Assembly (NCBI GenBank): GCA_029222685.1
Contig: JARHVB010000015.1
Coordinates: 1 to 59,225 of the forward strand
DNA: 59,225 nucleotides
Direction: 5' to 3'
Source: Terripilifer ovatus
GTDB taxonomy: Bacteria; Pseudomonadota; Alphaproteobacteria; Rhizobiales; Beijerinckiaceae
Shown here: one piece after another, positions 52,452 through 59,225 of the stretch
Numbering within the stretch: position 1 is the stretch's first letter
How the letters are laid out: every line of letters starts with the position of its first letter
Notes under the pieces: generated by a model
Told to the model about the DNA's origin: nothing
The model's database searches: none
Seen by the model: the letters and a program-made list of their open reading frames with translations, nothing else
Translations under genes and position numbers: made by a program

Positions 52452-53261
52452 TCATTCCACATCGATCTGGCCGATATGCGAGACCAGCCGCTCCACCACG
52501 AAACGGCTTTTCTCGAAGACGCGCACGTCTTCGTACGATCTCGGCCGGGACAGATCCGAAAGCTCGACCTCGTCGCAGAATTTTCCGCCGGGCCCTTTGG
52601 TCATCATCAGGATGCGATCGCTCAGAAACGTCGCTTCGAACGCGTTGTGGGTCACAAACAGCACGGTCGAGCGAAATTTTTCCCAGATCGTCAGAAGTTG
52701 CTGGCGCAGACGCCGCGCGGTGAGTTCGTCCAATGCACTGAACGGCTCGTCCATCAGCAGCACATCCGGCTCGATCGAGAAGGCGCGCGCGATGGCGGCG
52801 CGCTGCTGCATGCCGCCGGAAAGCTGCAGGGGATAGAACTCGCTGAACTGCGACAGCTCGACGAGCGCCAGGCAATTGTCGATCCGCCCTCTCCATTCGG
52901 AAGGTTTGAAATTGGAGGCGGCCAGCGCGAACTCGATATTGGCCCTGACCGTCCGCCAGGGCATCAGGCGCGGCTCCTGAAACACGTAGGCCGTGCGTGG
53001 GCCAACGCTCGGTCGTCTCACAGCACCTTGGCCGACGCTGCGCCCATGAATAGCGGCCAGGCCTTCATACTGGTCGTCAAGGCCGCTCAGGATATTGAGC
53101 AGGGTCGACTTGCCGCATCCCGACGGCCCGAGGATGCAGACAAATTCGCCGGGCGAGACGCTGAATGTGGCGCGATCGAGCGCTTTCCATCCGGCACTGT
53201 CGCCGCGCGGCGGATAGGTCTTGGTGACATTGCTGATCTCGATGGAAGCGGCGTGGCTCAT
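52452..53261 (-). CDS. ABC transporter ATP-binding protein, NitT/TauT type
   Basis: 269 residues. Walker A GPSGCGKST near residue 43, YVFQEPRLMPWRTV in the Q-loop region, signature LSGGMQQRAAIARAFSIEP near 143, Walker B VLLMDEPFSALDELT and switch FVTHNAFEATFLSDRI. Partner of the permease gene 15 bases upstream. Confidence 0.92.
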   Translation of the reverse strand: MSHAASIEISNVTKTYPPRGDSAGWKALDRATFSVSPGEFVCILGPSGCGKSTLLNILSGLDDQYEGLAAIHGRSVGQGAVRRPSVGPRTAYVFQEPRLMPWRTVRANIEFALAASNFKPSEWRGRIDNCLALVELSQFSEFYPLQLSGGMQQRAAIARAFSIEPDVLLMDEPFSALDELTARRLRQQLLTIWEKFRSTVLFVTHNAFEATFLSDRILMMTKGPGGKFCDEVELSDLSRPRSYEDVRVFEKSRFVVERLVSHIGQIDVE

Positions 53262-53276
53262 GTGTCGTTCCGGTTC

Positions 53277-54131
53277 TCAGAACCGCCGCTGCGCTGGCCG
53301 CCAATTGAACAGATAGCGTTCAAGCTTTCCGAGCGCCACGATTTCGAGAAACAGCATGATCAGCACGAAGAGCAGGGCGTAGGCCATCACTTCGCTCATG
53401 TTGAACGACTGATAGTAGAATTCGATCTTGTAGCCGACGCCGTCGCTGCGCCCCAGCAGTTCGACGAACAGCACCATCTTCCAGATCAGCCCCAGGCCGA
53501 ATCGTGCCGAGGCCAGCAGTGCCGGTGCGATCTGCGGCGCGATCACCGAGGCGATGATGCGCACTCGGCCCGCATGATAGGCCTTCGACATGTCGATCAG
53601 TTTCTGGTCGATGCCTTTGATGGCCTCCCAGATATTGATGGTGAGGATGGGTACCACGGGCAATGCCGCCCCGAGGATGGCGGCCCGATCGTTCAACCCG
53701 ACAACCATGTAGATCGTCAGGATGAGCACGAGGCTCGGCATCGTGATCGCGCCGATGATCCATATCTCGAAGAAGCACTCCGCCGTTTTCGAAAGGCCCA
53801 TGGCGAAGCCGAGGATCAGGGCGATCGACATGGCGATGGAAAACGCCAGGGCGATGCGCGTGAGCGTGATCGCAACATCGTTCCAGATACCGAAGGACCT
53901 GATCTCGGTTGCCAGCACGCGCGCCACGACATGGGGCGCCGGCATCACGCTGGCCGGCAGATAGGCGGCGCCGATGTACCAGGCTGCCAGGAGCGTGAGG
54001 ATGGAACTGGTTCGGATGAGATGGTCGCCCCACCGTCCGGACAGCGAAGCCCTGACTGCCGCAATCAAAGTCGCAAACTTCGCGCCAGCACCTGAACGAT
54101 AGGACTGAGCGCCGATCTGTTGCAGAAGCAT
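53277..54131 (-). CDS. ABC transporter permease, NitT/TauT type
   Basis: 284 residues from ATG 54131, after AAGGTG; an upstream TTG at 54203 has no ribosome site. Hydrophobic segments at about 42-62, 95-120 (SIAMSIALILGFAMG), 125-150, 160-180 and 245-270. Coupling loop DMSKAYHAGRVRIIASVIAP near 185 carries the docking motif in a weakened form. First gene of the four-gene minus-strand operon (permease, ATPase, flavin monooxygenase, receptor). Confidence 0.88.
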   Translation of the reverse strand: MLLQQIGAQSYRSGAGAKFATLIAAVRASLSGRWGDHLIRTSSILTLLAAWYIGAAYLPASVMPAPHVVARVLATEIRSFGIWNDVAITLTRIALAFSIAMSIALILGFAMGLSKTAECFFEIWIIGAITMPSLVLILTIYMVVGLNDRAAILGAALPVVPILTINIWEAIKGIDQKLIDMSKAYHAGRVRIIASVIAPQIAPALLASARFGLGLIWKMVLFVELLGRSDGVGYKIEFYYQSFNMSEVMAYALLFVLIMLFLEIVALGKLERYLFNWRPAQRRF

Positions 54132-54236
54132 AATCACCGCACCTTTTATGTGCAGTCGCCAACCGACAACTCGCTGTAACGATCTGAGCAAGTTGCGTGC
54201 CAATACCGCAGCGGGATCGGTTTTGCTTTCAGCAAC

Positions 54237-54264
54237 AAAAATGCCGCCGGGAGTTCCGGCGGCA
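54237..54264 (-). terminator. Rho-independent terminator of the pirin gene
   Basis: On the minus strand, TGCCGCCGG and CCGGCGGCA form a nine-pair GC stem with a five-base loop, followed directly by TTTTTGTT. It starts 23 bases after the pirin stop and lies before the permease start, separating the two minus-strand units. This is the clearest intrinsic terminator in the window. Confidence 0.85.
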
Positions 54265-54287
54265 GACTTTCAGGTCTCGTGCAGAAT

Positions 54288-54986
54288 TTAGGCTGCGTCG
54301 ACCAGGATCAACTCGCTGTCTTCGATCGCCGTCACCCGCAGGGTTTCGACATCCTTGATCGCGGCACCGTCGCGCGCGTTGACTCTGACGCCGTCGATCG
54401 CGACCGCACCGGTCGCCGGCACCAGATAACCGCGGCGCTCTTTGCCTAGTGTGTAGTCAACCGTCTCGCCGGCCTTGATCGTCGCGCCCACGACGCGGGC
54501 GTCGGTGCGGATCGGCAGCGCTTCATCGTCATTGGCGAAGCCCGACGCCAGGGTGACGAAACGTCCGGCCCGCGCTCCCTTGGGGAAGGGACGCGCCCCC
54601 CAGCTCGGCGCCACGCCGCGGCTGGTCGGCTGAATCCAGATCTGGAAAATCTGCGTCGTCTCGTTCTCCATATTATATTCGGCATGGGTGATGCCGGTGC
54701 CGGCCGACATCACCTGGACGTCGCCGGCCTCGGTGCGTCCCTCGTTGCCAAGGTTGTCCTTGTGGGTGATGGCGCCTTTGCGGACATAGGTGATGATCTC
54801 CATGTCGCGGTGCGGATGCGGCGGAAAACCGCTCTGGGGGGCGATCGTGTCATCGTTCCACACACGCAGGTTGCCCCACGTGGTGCGGTCGGGGTCGTAA
54901 TATTCCGCAAACGAGAAGTGGTGTTTGGCATCGAGCCAGCCGTGGTTGGCGCCGCCGAGGGTGTTGAAAGGGCGAAGTTCGATCAT
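54288..54986 (-). CDS. Pirin family protein (bicupin)
   Basis: 232 residues from ATG 54986, after GGGAG. Pirin layout: MIELRPFNTLGGANHGWLDA with HHFSFAEYYDP, then metal ligands PPHPHRDMEIITYV (two His) near 57 and GITHAEYN (His, Glu) near 103; the second cupin follows without an obvious metal site. Bacterial pirins can act as quercetin dioxygenases or as redox-linked regulators. Divergent from the LysR gene at 55098, a common pairing, and it has its own terminator. Confidence 0.9.
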   Translation of the reverse strand: MIELRPFNTLGGANHGWLDAKHHFSFAEYYDPDRTTWGNLRVWNDDTIAPQSGFPPHPHRDMEIITYVRKGAITHKDNLGNEGRTEAGDVQVMSAGTGITHAEYNMENETTQIFQIWIQPTSRGVAPSWGARPFPKGARAGRFVTLASGFANDDEALPIRTDARVVGATIKAGETVDYTLGKERRGYLVPATGAVAIDGVRVNARDGAAIKDVETLRVTAIEDSELILVDAA

Positions 54987-55097
54987 TTTCGTCTCCCGCA
55001 TGGTCAGATTAGCCAGAATCGGCTCCGGCCTTGAAAATAGGCGGTCCCGGAATGTAATAAATAGAAATAATCGAAACTCATTGATGAAAGAAATGAC

Positions 55098-56021
55098 ATG
55101 TCAGGCCTGCCAGATCTCGAAGCCTGGGCCATTTTCGCGAAAGTCGTCGAGACCGGCTCTTTTGCGAAAGCCGCCGACGAACTGCGCCTGTCGAAACCGA
55201 CCGTCTCGAAAGCCATGACCCGGCTGGAAAACCGCCTCGGCATTCCCCTCCTGCACCGCACCTCGCGCCGCATTGCCGTGACCGAGAGCGGCCGTGGCGT
55301 GCTTGATCGCGCCCGCCGCATTCTTGCCGACGGCGCCGCTGCCGAAGCCGAGGTGTCGGCGCAGGCGGATACGCCCCGCGGCCAGGTGCGGATGGCGGTG
55401 CCGATGTCGTTTGGGCTGCGCCATGTGGCGCCGCTGCTGCCTGCCTTTCTCGATCTCCATCCGCAAGTGACCATCGATCTCGATTTGAGCGACGCGCAGG
55501 TCGATCTGGTCGGCAGCGGTTTCGACGTCGCGCTCAGGATCGCCTCGCTATCGGATTCGTCCCTGCGCGCCAAGCGCCTGTGCGAGGTCCGTCGGCCGCT
55601 TGTGGCAACGCCGGCCTATCTCGAGCGGCACGGCCGGCCGCAGCATCCGCGCGATCTCGAGACGCATCAGTGCCTCTTCTATACCAATGTGGCGACGCCG
55701 ATGCTGTGGCGCCTGCATCACCCGCAGGAAGGCGAATATGCGGTGCCGCTATCGGGCCGTCTCGGCGCCAACAATGCCGATGCGCTGACGCCGGCCCTGA
55801 TGGCCGGGCTCGGCATCGCCATCCAGCCGGAGTTCATGATCTGGCAGGAACTCCGCGACGGCGCTCTCGAAGAAGTCCTGCCGGCATGGTCGGTGCCCGC
55901 CATCAGTCTGCATCTTGTCACGCCGCCCGGCGGGCTGCGCCCGGCGCGGGTCACGGTTCTGCTCGATTATCTCGCCCGTGAGCTCGCGGCGGCCCCGTGG
56001 GCGAGATCGCCGGCGATTTAA
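55098..56021 (+). CDS. LysR family regulator, DmlR/YafC-like branch
   Basis: 307 residues. The helix-turn-helix reads [37 protein letters not shown], and [15 protein letters not shown], the branch with HRTSR typical of DmlR/CrgA-like proteins. The effector domain has [20 protein letters not shown]. It is divergent from the pirin gene with a 111-base gap and probably regulates it. Confidence 0.9.
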   Translation: MSGLPDLEAWAIFAKVVETGSFAKAADELRLSKPTVSKAMTRLENRLGIPLLHRTSRRIAVTESGRGVLDRARRILADGAAAEAEVSAQADTPRGQVRMAVPMSFGLRHVAPLLPAFLDLHPQVTIDLDLSDAQVDLVGSGFDVALRIASLSDSSLRAKRLCEVRRPLVATPAYLERHGRPQHPRDLETHQCLFYTNVATPMLWRLHHPQEGEYAVPLSGRLGANNADALTPALMAGLGIAIQPEFMIWQELRDGALEEVLPAWSVPAISLHLVTPPGGLRPARVTVLLDYLARELAAAPWARSPAI

Positions 56022-56048
56022 CGTTAATTTAGCTCTGTTCTTTAGGAT

Positions 56049-56059
56049 GACGTTACGTC
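56049..56059. promoter_or_regulatory. Short dyad GACGT-T-ACGTC
   Basis: Perfect five-base arms 49 bases before the GAF-GGDEF-EAL start; a TTAACGTTAA palindrome also overlaps the LysR stop just upstream. Possible regulator site; weak evidence. Confidence 0.3.
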
Positions 56060-56107
56060 TTCGACAATAGAATTGCCCTGGCTTGGTTTGCAACCGATAG
56101 GCCCCTT

Positions 56108-57985
56108 TTGATAGGTCTTCAAAACGTCATCTTCGAAATGGTGGCCAAGGGCGAGACGCTCAAGGCGACGGCTGACCGCTTATGCGCCGAGGTCGAAAAG
56201 CGATTTCCGGATATTGTCTGTTCCATCCTCACTATTGATCGCAGCGGTCTCCTGCATCCTCTCGCCGCACCAAGTCTGCCGGAGGCCTATTCTGCAGCGC
56301 TCGATGGACTATTGATCGGTCCGTTTGTCGGCTCTTGCGGAACATCGGCTTACTTGCGGATGCCGGTGACGGTTTTCGACATCGAGAACGATCCACGCTG
56401 GGCGATGTACAAATCGACACCGTTGTCGCTCGGCCTCCTCGCCTGCTGGTCGAGCCCGATCTGTGACGGACGCGGCGAAGTCGTGGGGGTTTTCGGTTTC
56501 TATTTCAGGGAAAAACGCGGGCCAAATGCACGCGAAAAAGAGATCGTTGATACATGCGTTCATCTTTGCGCCATCGCCATTGAACGCAATGAACGGCTCC
56601 TCCAGCACGAGCGGAGAGCCAACGTCGACACACTGACAGGGCTTTCCAATCGCGCCAGTTTCGCCGCCGCGCTTTCCCATCTGTCCTGCCTGGAACCCGG
56701 CTCCTGGGCTTTGCTCGTCGTCGATCTCGACAATCTTAAAATCATCAATGACACATTCGGCCATCTGGCGGGAGACGACTTCCTGCGTGTCGTGGCCTCC
56801 CGCATCTCGACAGTGGTCCTGCCGGACCCGGTGTTTCGCGTCGGAGGCGACGAGTTCGCCATTCTTGTCCAATCGCCCGGCAGCCTCTCCCGGATCGCGG
56901 ATATGGCCGCCGAAATCCTTCGAGCGCTGGCCGAACCCGCCATCTGCGGCGGTCACACGATCGTACCGAAGGCCACCGTGGGCGGGGCCATCCTTTCGGA
57001 ACTTGAAACCAGCACCACACAGGTGCGAGAGCATGCAGACTTGGCTCTCTATCATGCCAAGGAGTTCGGCCGCGGCGGCTTCGTCCTCTATGAACGTGGT
57101 CTCAGCAGCAAGATCATGAGCCGGCGCAAGGCCATTCGCGACGTCACGACGGCGCTTCGGGAAGATCGCGTCGATGCGTTCTATCAGCCGATTTTCATGT
57201 TCGATACGCGCAAGATCGTCGGCATGGAGGCGCTTTGTCGGCTGAGAACACCGGACGGCAGGATCGTTGCCGCGTCGGAATTCTACGAGGCGACATCCGA
57301 TGCCCAGGTTGCGACTGATTTGACGCAACGCATGATGTCGATCGTCGCATCCGACGTGCGTAATTGGCTGGATATGGGCATACCCTTCCAGCATGTCGGC
57401 ATCAACGTCGCGTCGGCCGACGTTCATGGCGGCAAATTGAATGAGCGCCTGACCGCGGCGTTCCATCGTGAGAACGTGCCGTTGCAGCACGTCATTCTGG
57501 AAATCACCGAGACGGTCTATATGGGCGAGCGCGACCAGATCGTGGCGCGGGAGATCAAGGACATGCGCACCGAGGGACTGCGCATCGCGCTCGATGATTT
57601 CGGCACCGGCTATGCCTCATTGACGCATCTGCTGACGGTTCCCGTCGATATCATCAAGATCGACAAATCGTTCGTCGATCGGCTGGCGCCCGAAGATGCC
57701 GGCGCCGCCATCGTCGAAGGCCTGGTGCTGATTGCCGGCAAACTCGGCATTCGCGTCGTTGCGGAAGGTGTCGAGACCGAAGCCCAGCTCAAGCAACTTT
57801 CGCGGCTGGGCTGCAATATCGGGCAAGGCTATCTGTTCTCAAGGGCGGTTGATCGTGACGCCGCGACCAAACTGCTTCTCGAATCCGCCGAGCAGCCGGC
57901 CGATATCCTCAACCGGGCCGTCGGCGAGCAGGCCTCGAAAGCCAGACCGGCGCGCGACGGCGCTTTTCGGTCCGACGCGGCGTAA
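56108..57985 (+). CDS. GAF-GGDEF-EAL cyclic-di-GMP signalling protein
   Basis: 625 residues from TTG 56108; no ATG lies upstream in frame and the next ATG (56141) would trim the GAF domain. GAF spans about residues 10-165 (LCAEVEKRFPDIVCSILTID, GPFVGSCGTSAYL, ACWSSPICDGRGEVVGVFGF). GGDEF is intact (FRVGGDEFAILVQ) and lacks an RxxD inhibitory site. EAL is intact in key parts (VGMEALCRLRTPDG, LDDFGTGYASLTHL, IKIDKSFVDRL). The GSCG-T pattern in GAF is common in redox or ligand sensors. Cytosolic. No tie to its neighbours is evident. Confidence 0.9.
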   Translation: MIGLQNVIFEMVAKGETLKATADRLCAEVEKRFPDIVCSILTIDRSGLLHPLAAPSLPEAYSAALDGLLIGPFVGSCGTSAYLRMPVTVFDIENDPRWAMYKSTPLSLGLLACWSSPICDGRGEVVGVFGFYFREKRGPNAREKEIVDTCVHLCAIAIERNERLLQHERRANVDTLTGLSNRASFAAALSHLSCLEPGSWALLVVDLDNLKIINDTFGHLAGDDFLRVVASRISTVVLPDPVFRVGGDEFAILVQSPGSLSRIADMAAEILRALAEPAICGGHTIVPKATVGGAILSELETSTTQVREHADLALYHAKEFGRGGFVLYERGLSSKIMSRRKAIRDVTTALREDRVDAFYQPIFMFDTRKIVGMEALCRLRTPDGRIVAASEFYEATSDAQVATDLTQRMMSIVASDVRNWLDMGIPFQHVGINVASADVHGGKLNERLTAAFHRENVPLQHVILEITETVYMGERDQIVAREIKDMRTEGLRIALDDFGTGYASLTHLLTVPVDIIKIDKSFVDRLAPEDAGAAIVEGLVLIAGKLGIRVVAEGVETEAQLKQLSRLGCNIGQGYLFSRAVDRDAATKLLLESAEQPADILNRAVGEQASKARPARDGAFRSDAA

Positions 57986-58080
57986 TCGGATCATTCGCAA
58001 ATGACAGATTGCATGCTAGGCATGCCTCCCCGAGCGTATCGAAACGAGCTCGGCAAGAATATCCGCTGGGAGGCATCGCG

Positions 58081-58962
58081 ATGAACATTTGCCGATTCAA
58101 TGGGGATCGTCTGGGCCTTGTCGAAGGGCCGAACGTTTTTGACGTCACCGCGGCGCTGCGGGACTTGCCGGCGCCGGCCTGGCCGTATCCGCCGGGCGAC
58201 CCGTTGATCCGGCATCTCGATGCGATCCGGACGGCCATCGCGGCCGTCAGGCCCCGGGCGCCGGCTGTTCCTCTCAACAGTGTCACGCTCAACAGTCCGG
58301 TTACCTCGCCGACCAAGGTCATGGCCGCGCCGGCGAATTACGCGCTGCATGTTTCGATCGATGCGCAAGACCCTGGCGTGAACCACGGGCTGCACAACAA
58401 GCAACTCGAGGGCGTCGATCGCCCCGTCGACAAGCTCGGCCTGTTCCTGAAAGCTTCGTCTTCGATCGTCGGACCGGGCGAGGGCATCGCCCTGAACTGG
58501 CTCGATCGCCGCAATGACCACGAAGTCGAGGTCGCCGTGGTCATCGGCAAAGGCGGCCGCGATATTCCGCGCCAACGCGCCTTCGCACATATTGCCGGCT
58601 ATATGATCGGCCTCGATATGACGGTCCGCGGCACCGAGGATCGGAGCTGGCGCAAGTCTGCCGACAGCTACACTGTGTTCGGCCCCTGGCTCACCACGGC
58701 CGATGCGATCGAGGATCCGGAGAAATTGACGATCTGGCTCGACGTCAACGGCGAGCCGCGGCAGAAGTCGTCAACAGGCGCCATGACGGTCGGTATCGCC
58801 GAGCTGATCGAGATGTGTTCGCACATCTATGAACTGCATCCCGGCGACGTGCTGATGACGGGCACGCCGGAGGGCGTCAGTGCCGTCAAACCCGGCGATG
58901 TTATCACGGCCGGCTGTACAGGGCTTGGCGAAATGCAGGTGGCGGTCCGCGGCAAGGGATGA
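58081..58962 (+). CDS. Fumarylacetoacetate hydrolase (FAH) family protein
   Basis: 293 residues from ATG 58081, after GGGAGG. The N-terminal lead (MNICRFNGDRLGLVEG) and the FAH catalytic domain are visible: HEVEVAVVIGKGGRDIP near 163 with metal-binding Glu residues, GYMIGLDMTVRG near 190, DSYTVFGPWL near 208 and MTGTPEGVSAVKPGD near 258. Members split C-C bonds of 1,3-diketo acids or isomerise ring-cleavage products, late steps of aromatic breakdown. It is followed by a repeat region, and no partner gene is visible before the window ends. Confidence 0.88.
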   Translation: MNICRFNGDRLGLVEGPNVFDVTAALRDLPAPAWPYPPGDPLIRHLDAIRTAIAAVRPRAPAVPLNSVTLNSPVTSPTKVMAAPANYALHVSIDAQDPGVNHGLHNKQLEGVDRPVDKLGLFLKASSSIVGPGEGIALNWLDRRNDHEVEVAVVIGKGGRDIPRQRAFAHIAGYMIGLDMTVRGTEDRSWRKSADSYTVFGPWLTTADAIEDPEKLTIWLDVNGEPRQKSSTGAMTVGIAELIEMCSHIYELHPGDVLMTGTPEGVSAVKPGDVITAGCTGLGEMQVAVRGKG

Positions 58963-58964
58963 AT

Positions 58965-58981
58965 CCTTCTCCCGTGAACGG
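58965..58981. repeat. Broken copy of the 50062-50085 hairpin
   Basis: CCTTCTCCCG is followed by a four-base loop and CGG, as at 50062, but the rest of the right arm is missing. Two copies in the window, both right after a stop codon, suggest a small dispersed intergenic repeat. Confidence 0.45.
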
Positions 58982-59025
58982 CACGGCTGTCCGGGAGTGT
59001 TTGCAAATGCTTCAGCGTCATGCCC

Positions 59026-59135
59026 GCGCTTGTCGCGGGCACCCACGCCGTGGTGCGCTTTAGCGCTTCCAAGAGATACTGCCACATTCTGAAGCAGTAA
59101 CGCAGCGTCGCCGCGTGGATACCCGCGACAAGCGC
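59026..59135. repeat. Hyphenated palindromic repeat in the terminal intergenic region
   Basis: The 23-base arms at 59026-59048 and 59113-59135 match as inverted copies at 21 of 23 positions (core GCGCTTGTCGCGGG). This type of element is very common between genes in Bradyrhizobium-like and related genomes. No gene is seen in 58963-59225, which is otherwise featureless. Confidence 0.7.
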
Positions 59136-59225
59136 ACGACTGTCCGGTTCATTTTTCTTGAATAAGTGCACGGTGTTGATTCTATTGATCCAGAGGGTTT
59201 GGCGACTCATCCGGACACGAAAAGG

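Noticed and set aside
58963..59225. Small gene in the terminal gap
   Set aside because: Short frames here run through the palindromic repeat and have no ribosome site or family pattern.

Overview
The window is G+C-rich, densely packed DNA from an alphaproteobacterium, most likely of the order Hyphomicrobiales (Rhizobiales). This placement is inferred from the IalB-type secreted protein, many stand-alone Bug/TctC receptors, five LysR regulators, long hyphenated palindromes between genes and Shine-Dalgarno-led starts. No rRNA, tRNA, CRISPR array, transposase or phage gene was seen. The left edge cuts an autotransporter gene.

Most of the sequence is a chain of small uptake-plus-oxidation modules, each with its own regulator. 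1-2.5 kb: end of an autotransporter coupled to an IalB-like protein. 2.5-7.4 kb: a NitT/TauT-type ABC transporter whose ATPase, permease and (frameshifted) receptor genes are scattered around a decarboxylase-like gene and a DUF3891 gene. 7.4-14.2 kb: LysR, aromatic-acid MFS transporter, Baeyer-Villiger-type monooxygenase, GMC oxidoreductase and an FMN hydroxyacid-dehydrogenase homologue with an altered active site. 14.2-20.2 kb: LysR, then HyuB, Bug receptor and HyuA. 20.4-26.6 kb: phthalate-dioxygenase-type Rieske protein, truncated haemoglobin, second decarboxylase-like protein, Bug receptor, TauD-type dioxygenase and sulfurtransferase.

26.6-34.6 kb is a more housekeeping stretch: a PabB-PabC fusion, a PAS-GGDEF-EAL protein, the peptidoglycan transglycosylase MtgA, a decayed gene remnant, two unknown exported proteins, a small membrane protein and a LysR regulator. 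34.7-39.3 kb: one compact operon with a MetE-like zinc methyltransferase, ABC receptor, TauD-type dioxygenase, ATPase and permease. 39.3-50.1 kb: IclR, arylsulfotransferase-like protein and Bug receptor; a BenD-like diol dehydrogenase opposite a LysR; then Bug receptor, Rieske alpha, beta, an Asp-box propeller and a second phthalate-type Rieske oxygenase. 50.1-54.1 kb, minus strand: ABC permease, ATPase, an NtaA/SnaA/DszA-type flavin monooxygenase and ABC receptor. The end holds pirin, LysR, a GAF-GGDEF-EAL protein, an FAH-family hydrolase and a palindromic repeat.

Taken together the region looks like a catabolic block for aromatic, organosulfur and cyclic-amide compounds. Substrates are inferred from families only. 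The least familiar modules are the MetE-like/TauD/ABC operon and the arylsulfotransferase-to-Rieske block, which contains an Asp-box propeller and no electron-transfer partner. Two broken genes were found: a one-base frameshift in the receptor at 6433-7400 and a remnant with an internal stop at 31484-31740.
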